A stretch of DNA of 41,014 bases from Thauera sp. UBA6194 (GTDB lineage Bacteria; Pseudomonadota; Gammaproteobacteria; Burkholderiales; Rhodocyclaceae), in contig DITC01000045.1 in assembly GCA_002422685.1 (NCBI GenBank), forward strand, positions 1 to 41,014, read 5' to 3'. Shown here piece after piece: positions 23,282 to 31,526 of the stretch. A program made the translations under genes and the position numbers. Position 1 is the first letter of the stretch. The number at the start of each line of letters is the position of its first letter. The notes under the pieces were generated by a model, which was not told where the DNA came from, did not search any database, and was given only the letters and a program-made list of their open reading frames with translations.

Positions 23282-24139
23282 ATGCAACCCGGCGCGATTC
23301 AACTGATGAAGGACCGATTCGACGCCCTCAGTCAGCGTACGCCTGAAGAGAGCGTCGAGTTCTGGTTCGCCCGCGACCTCATGGAGCCACTCGGATACAC
23401 GCGCTGGGAGAACTTTCAGACCGCGATCCGTCGAGCGATGGAGTCCTGTGAAACAACGGGTTACCCGGTTGACGATCATTTTCGTGGCGTCACGAAAATG
23501 ATCGAGATCGGCAAGGGCGGCCAGCGGCCGGTCGAAGACTTCATGCTGACCCGCTACGCCTGCTATCTCGTCGCGCAGAACGGCGATCCGCGTAAGGAAC
23601 CGATCGCCTTCGCGCAGAGCTACTTCGCCATCCAGACGCGCAAGCAGGAGCTGATCGAAGACCGCATGCGCCTGCAAGCCCGGCTGGATGCCCGCGAGCG
23701 CCTGCGTGAATCCGAGAAGACGCTGTCCCAGAACATCTACGAACGCGGCGTTGACGATGCAGGCTTCGGCCGCATCCGTTCCAGGGGCGACGCCGCGCTC
23801 TTCGGCGGCCATACCACTCAGGCCATGAAGGACCGGTTCGGCATCATCAAGACTCGTCCGCTGGCCGACTTCCTGCCCACGCTGACCATTGCGGCGAAGA
23901 ACCTCGCCACCGAAATCACCAATCACAACGTCAGCCAGGACAACCTGCAGGGTGAGCACGCCATCACCCGCGAGCACGTGCAGAACAACGAAAGCGTGCG
24001 CGACATGCTGGGCCAGCGTGGCATCAAGCCGGAACAACTGCCGCGGGAGGAAGACATCAAGAAGTTGGAACGCCGCGTTAAGGCCGAAGAGAAGAAGCTC
24101 GTCCAGCAGTCCGGCACCCTGCCGCCCCCGAAGGAATAA
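23282..24139 (+). CDS. dinD: DNA damage-inducible protein D
   Basis: This 285-aa protein matches DinD. Visible stretches are MKDRFDALSQRTPEESVEFW, FARDLMEPLGYTRWENFQTA, RPVEDFMLTRYACYLVAQNG and the C-terminal HTTQAMKDRFGIIKTRPLAD followed by LPTLTIAAKNLATEITNHNV. The N-terminal part resembles a Bro-N-like DNA-binding domain. In Escherichia coli DinD is SOS-induced and reported to limit RecA filaments. The ATG at 23282 is preferred because a GGAG lies about 6 bases ahead. ATG 23249 is an in-frame alternative. The family is often found next to defence and mobile genes. Confidence 0.93.
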   Translation: MQPGAIQLMKDRFDALSQRTPEESVEFWFARDLMEPLGYTRWENFQTAIRRAMESCETTGYPVDDHFRGVTKMIEIGKGGQRPVEDFMLTRYACYLVAQNGDPRKEPIAFAQSYFAIQTRKQELIEDRMRLQARLDARERLRESEKTLSQNIYERGVDDAGFGRIRSRGDAALFGGHTTQAMKDRFGIIKTRPLADFLPTLTIAAKNLATEITNHNVSQDNLQGEHAITREHVQNNESVRDMLGQRGIKPEQLPREEDIKKLERRVKAEEKKLVQQSGTLPPPKE

Positions 24140-24250
24140 GCCGCCCCTCACTCCCCGATCGGCGTCCCCTTCTGCGTTGATACAAGAATGATCGCGTCCG
24201 TCGGCGCCAGCAGGCCGCACTCCTCGCCCGCCAGCGCCGCGCCACCTGCC

Positions 24251-25588
24251 TCACCGCATCTCGAACGCCTCGCACCTGAAGCTCAGTCGCCGTCCCCACA
24301 GCCGCGCCAGCCCGGCCTTGAGCTGGTCGCCGAAGCCGCGCGGGCCGCAGAACCAGACTTCCGCGCGCTGGCCGTCGGTGCCCGTGGCGGCGAGGCGCTC
24401 GGGGGTCAGGTCGTCGCCGGCGGCGCGGTCGTGGATGTGCAGGCTCACGCTCGGTAGCTCGGCGCACAGGCTGCGCAGGCGTTCGACGAAGGGGTCGTGC
24501 GCTACGCCGCGGGTGCTGTAGTGCAGCTCCACCGCCGGGGCCGTGGCGGGGTCGGCGCGCAGGGCGTCGAGCCAGGCCAGGAAGGGGGTGACGCCGATGC
24601 CGCCGGCGATCCAGATCTGGCGCGCCTTGCGGTCCTGGCGACCGAGCACGAAGCGGCCGTAGGGGCCTTCGATGGTGACCGCCTGGCCGACTGCGACGCG
24701 GCTGGCGAGCTGGCGGGTGTAGTCGCCCAGGGCCTTGATCTGGAAGGTGAGGCTGCGGTCGCCGTGGTCGGCGCTGGCGATGGTGAAGGGGTGCGCGCCC
24801 TCGAAGCGCTCGAGGCCGACGAAGGCGAACTGCCCGGCCTGGTGGCCGCGCCAGGCGCCGTCGAGCCGGCAGACGATCTCGGTGACGTCGGGGGCGGGCG
24901 AGGACACGGCGGTGACCACGCCCTGCACCTTGCGGTCGCGACCGATGCGGCCGGTGAGCGCGACCACCGAGGCCACGGTGCCGGCGGCGAGCAGCAGCGC
25001 GAGGACGAAGCCGACAGGCTGCGTCCAGTAGTCGGGCGGCGCCAGCACGGCGGCGTGGAAGGCGAGCAGCAGGTAGAACACCGGCATCGCGCGGTGCAGG
25101 TGGCGCCAGAACTTGTAGGGGAAGCGCTTCCACAGGCTGAGCACGACCATGGCCAGCACGAGGTAGATGGCGAATTCGCCGAGCTCCTCGCCGGCGTCGC
25201 GCAGCATCTCGTACAGACCGCCGAATTCGTCGTGTTCCGGCCGCCCGGCCTTGCCGTAGAGCGACTTGATGACGTCGTCCGACATCTCGATCAGCCAGTG
25301 CAGCGCGGCGAACACCGCGGCGAGGATGCCGGCCCACTTGTGCAGGCGGAAGATGCGGTCCATGCCGCCGAGCGGGCGCTCGAGCACGGTCGGGCGGGTG
25401 GCGAGCACCATCGCCAGCGACATCAGGCCGATGGCGAGCAGGCCGCTGAAGTAGAGGCCCTGTTCGCGGACGAGCCAGGGCAGGGAGGCGGTGCCGCCGT
25501 CGAGGGCGGCGACGTTGAGCCCCCAGGCCGCGGCGATCACGGCGATGAAGGCGGCGAGCGTGGGCAGGGTGGAGAGGGCGGGGATCAT
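24251..25588 (-). CDS. Ferric-reductase-like transmembrane flavocytochrome
   Basis: This 445-aa protein has about six N-terminal membrane helices with candidate haem histidines (HKWAGILAAVFAALHWLIEM, WRHLHRAMPVFYLLLAFHAA). The cytoplasmic part is FNR-like. FAD binding is suggested by AHPFTIASADHG and NAD(P)H binding by IAGGIGVTPFLAW, with a terminal FEMR. It belongs to the ferric reductase/NADPH oxidase superfamily, moving electrons across the inner membrane. The acceptor cannot be told from sequence. ATG 25588 begins the first membrane helix and has GGGAG upstream. It follows the PepSY gene on the same strand, with 184 bases between that include a 7-bp tandem repeat. Confidence 0.92.
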   Translation of the reverse strand: MIPALSTLPTLAAFIAVIAAAWGLNVAALDGGTASLPWLVREQGLYFSGLLAIGLMSLAMVLATRPTVLERPLGGMDRIFRLHKWAGILAAVFAALHWLIEMSDDVIKSLYGKAGRPEHDEFGGLYEMLRDAGEELGEFAIYLVLAMVVLSLWKRFPYKFWRHLHRAMPVFYLLLAFHAAVLAPPDYWTQPVGFVLALLLAAGTVASVVALTGRIGRDRKVQGVVTAVSSPAPDVTEIVCRLDGAWRGHQAGQFAFVGLERFEGAHPFTIASADHGDRSLTFQIKALGDYTRQLASRVAVGQAVTIEGPYGRFVLGRQDRKARQIWIAGGIGVTPFLAWLDALRADPATAPAVELHYSTRGVAHDPFVERLRSLCAELPSVSLHIHDRAAGDDLTPERLAATGTDGQRAEVWFCGPRGFGDQLKAGLARLWGRRLSFRCEAFEMR

Positions 25589-25623
25589 GGCGTGGGCTCC
25601 CGGCGGTGGCGGGTGGAAGGCGA

Positions 25624-25665
25624 GAGGCGTGAGGTGTGAGGCGTGAGGTGTGAGGCGTGAGGCGA
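25624..25665. repeat. Six tandem copies of a 7-bp unit upstream of the reductase gene
   Basis: The unit GAGGYGT is repeated six times (GAGGCGT and GAGGTGT alternating, last copy GAGGCGA). It lies 36 bases upstream of the reductase ATG on the minus strand, in the likely leader. Copy number may vary by slippage. Confidence 0.85.
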
Positions 25666-25772
25666 AGGCGGAAGGCGAGGGCGAGGTTGGGCGAAAAAGC
25701 GCATTGGGGGCGGTGTGGCGGCCACGCGGCAAAAAGGGAGCCGGCGCTTGTGCCGGCCCCCTTGCGCGGTGC

Positions 25773-26102
25773 TTACTTGCTGCGCTTGACCTCGGTCTTG
25801 AGGACGTCGCCGGTGACCGGATCGACATCCAGCTCCACGCGCTGCCCTTGCGGGTCGGTGGCCTTGACCTCGTACTTGTTCTTCTCGCGCTCGATCTCGC
25901 GGAAGTCGGTGTAGCCGGCGGCTTCGAGCTTGGTCTGCACGTCCTTGATGCTCAGCCAGTTGGACTGGGCGGCGGGGGCGGTCGCGGTGGCAGGGGTGGC
26001 GGCGGGGGCTGCGTTCTGGGCGAACGCGGGGGCGATGGCGGCGCCGGCGCCGATGATTCCGCCCGTGAGGGCCAGGGTGGCGATGAGGGTGGTGGCACGC
26101 AT
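25773..26102 (-). CDS. PepSY-domain periplasmic protein
   Basis: This 109-aa protein has a signal peptide (MRATTLIATLALTGGIIGAG, ending AFAQ) and an Ala/Pro/Thr-rich linker. A PepSY domain follows: WLSIKDVQTKLEAAGYTDFR, then a KYEVKATDPQGQRVELDVDP strand. PepSY domains are small inhibitory or chaperone-like modules of the periplasm. The AGGAG before ATG 26102 supports that start. The next gene on the same strand is the ferric-reductase-like flavocytochrome, an arrangement often seen, so a joint role is plausible. Confidence 0.92.
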   Translation of the reverse strand: MRATTLIATLALTGGIIGAGAAIAPAFAQNAAPAATPATATAPAAQSNWLSIKDVQTKLEAAGYTDFREIEREKNKYEVKATDPQGQRVELDVDPVTGDVLKTEVKRSK

Positions 26103-26303
26103 GATGGCATCTCCTTGCTTGGGTGGCGGTCCTGTCTTGACCGTGATGCCATGCTGCGCCCCGCTGCCTGAATCGATGCTGAAGGTGCCGTTCACCGGGC
26201 GTTCATCTTTGCCGCGACGGCGAACGGGCGGATTGTGGCGATTGAAGTTGCAGTTTTGAGCGTCGGCGTGGGCGTGGGTGCGGTGGCGGCGGCCGCCGCC
26301 GCT

Positions 26304-27209
26304 TCAGCCCGGCAGGCGCCGGTAGCGCGCCAGGCGCACGTCCACCGTCATCGTCAGTGCGGTGAGCGCCGCGGCGCGGGCGCGGCCTTCGGCGGTGGCG
26401 CGATAGAGGTGCGGCGTCATCGCCAGCAGGTCGGCGATGGGGCCGGCGCCGTCGACGTGGATCTGGAAGCGCAGGCTGTCGGTGCCGAGGTGCTCGAAGC
26501 CGGGCGGCGCCTGGCGTGCAGCAGGGCGTTCGGGTTTGAGCGTGGGGTAGATGACCTCGCGCAGTTCGCGCAGGTGATCGGGGCCGGCGTCGACCTGCAG
26601 CAGCGCGCCGCCGCGGCGCAGTACGCGGGCAAATTCCGCGTAGACCGGGAAGCCGAACATGCACAGCACGCGGTCGAGCGTGGCCGGCAGCACCGGCAGG
26701 CCGGCGTTGCTGCCGACGATCCAGGTGGTGCACGGGGCGGCGCTGGCGCCGGCCTGGCTGCGGGCGTCGTGAAGGTCCCGCTTCGCCGCCGCCTGCACCG
26801 CCCATTTCGAGATGTCGAGCCCGGCGAGCGCGAGTGGACGCGCTTCGGCCGCTGCCGCGGCGGCGAGTTGGCGCAGGTAGTAGCCCTCGCCGCAGCCGGC
26901 GTCGAGGCAGGTGAGCGTGCGGCCCGGCACGGCGTCGGCGAGCACCGCCTGCGCCACCGCGTCGGCGATCGGCTGGTAGTGCCCGGCCTCGAGGAAGCAC
27001 CGGCGCGCGGCGACCATCTCCTTGCTGTCGCCGGGGTCGAGCGAACGCTTGTTCTGCACCGGCAGCAGGTTCACGTAGCCCTGGGCGGCGATGTCGAAGC
27101 AGTGGCCGTTCGCGCAGCGCAGGCTGCTGCCCTGGCGCTGCAGCGCCGCGCCGTCGAGCGGGCAGGCGAGGGCGGTGAAGGGGCGGGCGGTGAAGGGGCG
27201 GACGCTCAC
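26304..27209 (-). CDS. rlmA: 23S rRNA (guanine-N1)-methyltransferase RlmA
   Basis: This 301-aa SAM-dependent enzyme methylates G745-equivalent in 23S rRNA helix 35. The N-terminal zinc module is ACPLDG, then CANGHCFDIA. One of the usual zinc ligands (second Cys of CPLC) reads Asp here. The block GYVNLLPVQNKRSLDPGDSK is highly characteristic of RlmA. The SAM site is CLDAGCGEGYYLRQL, and the later block is VLRRGGALLQVDAGPDHLRE. It overlaps the upstream cupin gene by 4 bases. The overall match is strong. The Asp substitution is the only oddity. Confidence 0.93.
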   Translation of the reverse strand: MSVRPFTARPFTALACPLDGAALQRQGSSLRCANGHCFDIAAQGYVNLLPVQNKRSLDPGDSKEMVAARRCFLEAGHYQPIADAVAQAVLADAVPGRTLTCLDAGCGEGYYLRQLAAAAAAEARPLALAGLDISKWAVQAAAKRDLHDARSQAGASAAPCTTWIVGSNAGLPVLPATLDRVLCMFGFPVYAEFARVLRRGGALLQVDAGPDHLRELREVIYPTLKPERPAARQAPPGFEHLGTDSLRFQIHVDGAGPIADLLAMTPHLYRATAEGRARAAALTALTMTVDVRLARYRRLPG

Positions 27210-27562
27210 TTGGCCGCGTCGGCCGGGTTGCGCAACATCACCAGCAGCATCTTGAAGGGTTCGAGCGGGTTGATCGCGTGCGGCACGTTGGCCGGCATCA
27301 GCAGGGTCTCGCCGGCGGCCAGGGCGTGGTGCTCGCCGCCGACCACGATGTCGGCGCGGCCTTCGACGCCGATGACCAGCGCGTCGAACGGCGCGGTGTG
27401 CTCGCTCAGCCCCTCGCCGGCGTCGAAGGCGAACAGCGTGACGCTGCCGCCGGTGTTTTTCACCAGCATGCGGCTGACCACGGCCTTGTCCTGGAACTGC
27501 AGCATCTGCGCGAGGTTCTCGACGCGCGGCGGAGTGTCGGTGAGACGGTTTCCGGTGCTCAT
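27206..27562 (-). CDS. Small cupin-domain protein
   Basis: This 118-aa single-domain cupin has the metal-site pattern: GEGLSEHTAPFDALVIGVEG (motif 1, His) and PANVPHAINPLEPFKMLLVM (motif 2, His). It has no signal peptide. The function within the cupin superfamily cannot be read from sequence. It might sense or bind a small molecule. The end overlaps rlmA by 4 bases, so the two genes are co-transcribed. ATG 27562 is preferred, since the longer upstream frame reads antisense to the kinase-like gene. Confidence 0.9.
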   Translation of the reverse strand: MSTGNRLTDTPPRVENLAQMLQFQDKAVVSRMLVKNTGGSVTLFAFDAGEGLSEHTAPFDALVIGVEGRADIVVGGEHHALAAGETLLMPANVPHAINPLEPFKMLLVMLRNPADAAK

Positions 27563-27704
27563 TGGGGCTCCTTGTTGATCGTCAGCGAATCGCAAGCATG
27601 ATTGCCCGCTTGGCCGGCGCTGTCCATGATGGAGGGCAAAGGTGTGCTGATCCTCCGCGGGCGATGGCTGCTGGCGTGTCGGTTGGCGTGTGGAGGGATG
27701 GGCG

Positions 27705-29459
27705 ATGCAGGAAGCAAAGTGCGGCGAGGACGGGCTGCTGCGCCAGTTGATGCAGCCGGGCGTGTTGCCCGGCTCGGCGGGGGGCGTGAGCTTGATCGAG
27801 ACCCATATCTCGTGGGTGTTGCTGGCGGGCGAGCATGCGTGGAAGCTGAAGAAACCGCTCGATCTGGGCTTCCTGGATTTCAGCACGCTGGAACGCCGCC
27901 GCGAGGCCTGCGAGGCGGAGCTGCGCCTGAACCGGCGCACGGTGCCGGAGCTGTACGAGGCGGTGGTGCCGGTGTGGCAAACCGTGGCGGGGGTGCGCGT
28001 CGGCGACCCGCCCGGCGTGGCGACGGGCGACCTGGCGAAAGCGGGGGCGCGTGGCGAGCGTGGCGCCGCAGGCTCTGCCGTCGAGGCTGAGGATGATCGG
28101 GAGACCGCCGGGGCCGATTCCGGGACGGATCGCACGGACACGACCGAGGCCGCTCCCGCTGGACGCCTGGACGCGACCCCGCTCGACTACCTGGTGCGCA
28201 TGCGCCGTTTCGACCAGTCCGCACTGTTCGATGCGCGGCTCGCGGCCGGGCAGCTCGAGCCGGCGCTGTTCGACCGCCTCGCCCGCCACGTCGCCGCCTT
28301 CCACGAGGACGCGGCGGTGGCGCAGCCAGGCGACGGCTTTGGCGACGCGGCGGCGGTGATGGCGCCGGTGCGGCAGAACTTCGCGCAGATCCGCGAGCGG
28401 GTTTTCGATGTGGCGCTGCTGTCCGAACTCGCGCGCATCGAGGCCTGGGCCGAGGCGCGCTTTGCCGCGCTGGCGCCGGTGTTCGACGCCCGCCTGGCGG
28501 CGGGGCGGGTGCGCGAGTGCCATGGCGACCTGCACCTGGGCAACCTGATCGTGCTCGACGGCGAGCCGCGCCTCTTCGACGCGATCGAATTCAGCGCCGC
28601 GCTGCGCTGGACCGACGTCGTCGCCGACATCGCCTTTCTGGTCATGGACCTGCAGGCGCGCGGGCGCATGGACCTGGCCAGCCGCTTCCTCGACGCCTGG
28701 TTGGCGCGCAGCGGCGACTACGCCGGCCTGCAGTTGCTGCCCTGGTACCTGAGCTACCGCGCGATGGTGCGCGCCAAGGTCGCGGCGATCCGGGCCGGGC
28801 AGGTGGAGGGCGGGGCGCGCGCCGACAGCCTCGCCGAATGCGCGCGCTATCTCGCGCTGGCCGCGGCGCAGATGCAGCCGCCCGCGCCCGCGCTGCTGAT
28901 CGCCAGCGGGCTGTCGGGCGCGGGCAAGACCAGCCAGTCGCAGCCGCTGGTGGAGGGCTGCGGGGTGATCCGCGTGCGCGCCGATGTCGAGCGCAAGCGC
29001 CTGTTCGGGCTCGATGCGGACGCGCGCAGCGGCTCGACGCTCGGCGGCGGGCTGTATTCGGCCGAGGCGAGCGCACGCACCTATGCACGTCTGGCGGAGC
29101 TGGCGCGCGCGGTGGTCGAGGCCGGGTACCCGGTGCTGGTCGACGCGACCTTCCTCAAGCGTTCGCAGCGCTTGGCCTTTGCCGAGTTGGCCGCGACGCT
29201 CGGCGTGCCGTTCGCGATCCTTGCCTTCGATGCGCCGGTCGAGACCCTGCGCGCTCGCGTGCGCCAGCGGGCCGAGGTGGGTACGGACGCTTCCGAGGCC
29301 GACGTCGCGGTGCTGGAAACGCAACTTCGCGCGCGCGAACCGTTCGAAGAGGAGGAACTCGCCTGCGTCGTGCCGATCGATACTGCCTCGGCGCCGGATT
29401 GGCGCCGCCTGTTGCCGGTGCTCGCGCGCTTGTGGCCGGGGGCGGCAACGGGGGAGTAA
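27705..29459 (+). CDS. Aminoglycoside-phosphotransferase-like/AAA ATPase fusion protein
   Basis: This 584-aa protein joins an APH-like kinase fold to a C-terminal P-loop ATPase. The kinase half shows HAWKLKKPLDLGFLDFSTLE (nucleotide-binding Lys), the catalytic loop CHGDLHLGNLIVLDGEPRLF and FDAIEFSAALRWTDVVADIA. The ATPase half has Walker A ASGLSGAGKTSQSQ and PVLVDATFLKRSQR. Such fusions are common in proteobacteria, with no firmly known substrate, so a resistance role should not be assumed. A low-complexity segment of about 60 residues (about 27990-28170) interrupts the kinase N-lobe. ATG 27705 has GGAGG 8 bases ahead. The GTG at 27690 is less likely. Confidence 0.92.
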   Translation: MQEAKCGEDGLLRQLMQPGVLPGSAGGVSLIETHISWVLLAGEHAWKLKKPLDLGFLDFSTLERRREACEAELRLNRRTVPELYEAVVPVWQTVAGVRVGDPPGVATGDLAKAGARGERGAAGSAVEAEDDRETAGADSGTDRTDTTEAAPAGRLDATPLDYLVRMRRFDQSALFDARLAAGQLEPALFDRLARHVAAFHEDAAVAQPGDGFGDAAAVMAPVRQNFAQIRERVFDVALLSELARIEAWAEARFAALAPVFDARLAAGRVRECHGDLHLGNLIVLDGEPRLFDAIEFSAALRWTDVVADIAFLVMDLQARGRMDLASRFLDAWLARSGDYAGLQLLPWYLSYRAMVRAKVAAIRAGQVEGGARADSLAECARYLALAAAQMQPPAPALLIASGLSGAGKTSQSQPLVEGCGVIRVRADVERKRLFGLDADARSGSTLGGGLYSAEASARTYARLAELARAVVEAGYPVLVDATFLKRSQRLAFAELAATLGVPFAILAFDAPVETLRARVRQRAEVGTDASEADVAVLETQLRAREPFEEEELACVVPIDTASAPDWRRLLPVLARLWPGAATGE

Positions 29460-29598
29460 ATGGATACTCAGCAGCGCGGCAAGCAATGAGCGCTCGGGCC
29501 GAGCCTGGCGAAGCCCGGGCGGCGCCAGCGCCCCTCGACACTCGGGGCGGGCGATGTGATTCATTGATTGCCGCATCAACACCAGACTTCAGGATTCG

Positions 29599-30729
29599 AT
29601 GGATACCTTGACTCACGCGCTCTCGGGCGCCCTCGTTGGCCGCGTGCTCGCGGGGCGGCGTGCGCCTGGCGCCGCGGCTGCCGCCGGCGGTGCGTCCGGC
29701 ACCGGGTTCGGCGCATCTGCGGCCGCCCGCCCGGCCGTGCCCGTGTGGCAGATGGTCGCCGCCGGCACCGTGGCCGCGATCTTCCCCGATCTCGACTTCG
29801 TGCTCGGCTGGATCTCCGAGCTCACCTACCTGCGCGGCCACCGCGGCGTCACCCACTCGCTGATCCTGCTGCCGCTGTGGGGCCTGCTGATCGCCTGGCT
29901 GCTGGCGCGCTTCTGGCAGCGCGGCGGGCGGGTGGCCGCGGGCTGGCGCAGCTTCTACCCGGTGGTGTGCGCGGCGATCTTCGTGCACATCCTCGGCGAC
30001 CTGATCACCCAGTTCGGCACCATGATCCTGGCGCCGTTCTCGGACCAGCGCTTCGGCTGGGGCACCACCTTCATCATCGACCTGCCCTTCACCGGCATCA
30101 TCCTCGCCGGCCTGCTGGCGAGCGCGCTGTGGCGCAGCAGCCGGGTGCCGGCGACGACCGCGCTGGTGCTGCTCGCCGGCTGGGTGGGCGTGCAGGCGAC
30201 GGGCCGCGCCGAAGCGATCGACGCCGCGCGCGCCTATGCGGCCGCGAACGGCATCGAGGCGGTCGAGGTCGACGCCGCGCCGCGTCCGGCCTCGCCCTTC
30301 AACTGGACCGCGATCGTGTTCGACGGCGAGCGCTACCACTACGCCCACATCAACACCCGGCGCAGCGAACCGCTAGTGGCGACCGACGACGACAACTTCA
30401 TCCGCCGCTTCTCCGCGCCTTATATGCCGGTGGCGATGGCGCAGTGGGAGGTGCGCGAGCGCTTCGGCAAGGGCAGCACGCGCGCGCTCGCCGAGCAGGT
30501 GTGGAACGCCGAGGACTTCGCCTTCTATCGCTGGTTCGCGATGTTCCCGGTGCTCGACCATGCCGCCGAGGGTGCGGACGGCCAGCGCTGCGCCAGCTTC
30601 AAGGACCTGCGCTTCCTGACGCCCGGCCGCGACCGCCAGCCCTTCGTGTATGGCCTGTGCGATGCTGCCGGTGCCTGGCGCCTGTTCGAACGCGAGGCCG
30701 GCGGCCTGCGCTGGATCGATCCGCGATGA
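29599..30729 (+). CDS. YdjM-family membrane-bound metal-dependent hydrolase
   Basis: This 376-aa inner-membrane protein has the YdjM (formerly DUF457) pattern: MDTLTHALSGALVGRVLAGR with HxxxG, IFPDLDFVLGW (acidic pair) and GHRGVTHSLILLPLWGLL (His and Asp/Ser set). HILGDLITQFGTMILAPFSD follows. These form the putative metal site. Four or so membrane helices are followed by a C-terminal soluble domain. The substrate is unknown. The stop overlaps the start of the thioredoxin-like gene (ATGA), so the two are likely coupled. An insertion of Ala/Gly-rich residues follows the first helix. Confidence 0.92.
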   Translation: MDTLTHALSGALVGRVLAGRRAPGAAAAAGGASGTGFGASAAARPAVPVWQMVAAGTVAAIFPDLDFVLGWISELTYLRGHRGVTHSLILLPLWGLLIAWLLARFWQRGGRVAAGWRSFYPVVCAAIFVHILGDLITQFGTMILAPFSDQRFGWGTTFIIDLPFTGIILAGLLASALWRSSRVPATTALVLLAGWVGVQATGRAEAIDAARAYAAANGIEAVEVDAAPRPASPFNWTAIVFDGERYHYAHINTRRSEPLVATDDDNFIRRFSAPYMPVAMAQWEVRERFGKGSTRALAEQVWNAEDFAFYRWFAMFPVLDHAAEGADGQRCASFKDLRFLTPGRDRQPFVYGLCDAAGAWRLFEREAGGLRWIDPR

Positions 30730-31478
30730 CGACGCCGACGGACGACACGCGCAATCCAGGCCCAGACCCTGCGCCGCAGCCGGAATCGGATGCGGCCGGC
30801 GTGCGACCTGCTGCGAACGGCATCGGAACCGACACGCACAGCGTGCTTGAGCATGTGGGAGCTGCCACTGTGGAAGCGGCCACTGTTGGAGCGGGCACTG
30901 TTGGAGCGGGCACTGTGGGAGCGGGCTTGCCCGCGAACGGCGCGCCCGAAACCGCCGAGCCTCCCCCCAAGCCCCCGCGCTGGCGGCGCTGGGCGGTCGA
31001 GATCGCCATCTTCGTCGCCGTCTTCTTCGCCATCCAGGCCTGGATGGCGCGCGACGTGCCCGCCGGCCCCGCCCCGGATTTCACCACCGTCGCCGCCGAC
31101 GGCCGCGCGCTCAGCCTCGCCGAGTGGCGCGCCGCGCATCCCGGCGAGGCGGTGGGCGTGTATTTCTGGGCCGACTGGTGCCCGATCTGCACCGCGCAGC
31201 AGGGTACGATCGACGCTGTGCAGTCGGACTACCCGGTGCTCACCGTCGCCATGCAGTCGGGCGACGCAGCGGCGGTGGCGGCGGTGCTCGCCGAACGCGG
31301 ACTCGACTGGACCACCGCCATCGACGCCGACGGCGGCATCGCCCAGGCCTACGGGCTGCGCGGCGTGCCAGCCTTCGTCGTCGTGGACCCGGCCGGCGAG
31401 ATCCGCTCGGTGTCGCTCGGCTACACCACGGGCTGGGGGCTGCGGGCAAGGTTGTGGTGGGCGGGTGTCCAGATCTGA
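30726..31478 (+). CDS. Membrane-anchored thioredoxin-like protein disulfide oxidoreductase
   Basis: This 250-aa protein has a long cytoplasmic N-terminal tail (about 88 residues), one membrane helix (WAVEIAIFVAVFFAIQAW, about 89-107) and a periplasmic thioredoxin fold with WCPIC at about 151-155 and a cis-Pro in RGVPAFVVVD. It resembles ScsD/TlpA-type oxidoreductases. The usual relatives have only a very short N-terminal tail. Here residues 44-71 are encoded by tandem 15-bp units ending in a REP-like palindrome, so the tail was enlarged by repeat DNA. The start overlaps the YdjM gene stop. Confidence 0.92.
   Translation: MTTPTDDTRNPGPDPAPQPESDAAGVRPAANGIGTDTHSVLEHVGAATVEAATVGAGTVGAGTVGAGLPANGAPETAEPPPKPPRWRRWAVEIAIFVAVFFAIQAWMARDVPAGPAPDFTTVAADGRALSLAEWRAAHPGEAVGVYFWADWCPICTAQQGTIDAVQSDYPVLTVAMQSGDAAAVAAVLAERGLDWTTAIDADGGIAQAYGLRGVPAFVVVDPAGEIRSVSLGYTTGWGLRARLWWAGVQI
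30855..30938 (+). repeat. Five 15-bp tandem units ending in a REP-like palindrome, inside a CDS
   Basis: Units start at 30855, 30870, 30885, 30900 and 30915. Two are identical (GTTGGAGCGGGCACT). The last runs into the REP-like sequence that starts GTGGGAGCGGGCTTGCCC (30915-30936), identical to the units at 34414-34484. All units stay in frame, giving a VGAGT-type pentapeptide repeat. Confidence 0.88.
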
Positions 31479-31482
31479 GTGT

Positions 31483-31514
31483 TGTTGTCTTTGACAACAT
31501 CTTTTTATGTTGTC
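31483..31514. promoter_or_regulatory. Operator/promoter candidate of the TumE-TumA module
   Basis: Three TGTTGTC half-sites alternate in orientation: 31483-31489 (forward), 31493-31499 (reverse, GACAACA) and 31508-31514 (forward). GACAACAT-N6-ATGTTGTC is a perfect 8-bp inverted repeat. A TTGACA -35 box at 31491-31496 lies inside it, so binding would block the promoter. Confidence 0.6.
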
Positions 31515-31526
31515 AATATGTCCAAC

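Noticed and set aside
24150..24250. A minus-strand peptide-like stretch (LAGEECGLLAPTDAIILVST) after the ferric-reductase-like gene
   Set aside because: It reads like protein, but the frame has a stop just upstream and no start codon, and I could not place it in a family. It may be a gene remnant or chance.
25624..25665. A CRISPR array or minisatellite origin
   Set aside because: The units are only 7 bp with no spacers, and there are no cas genes or DnaA-box-like sequences nearby.
27705..29459. An aminoglycoside resistance gene
   Set aside because: The APH-like fold is fused to an ATPase domain in a widespread housekeeping-type family. Resistance is not supported by the sequence or its neighbours.
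27582..29582. A 666-codon open frame on the minus strand
   Set aside because: It is the antisense shadow of the kinase/ATPase fusion, whose motifs are unmistakable on the plus strand.
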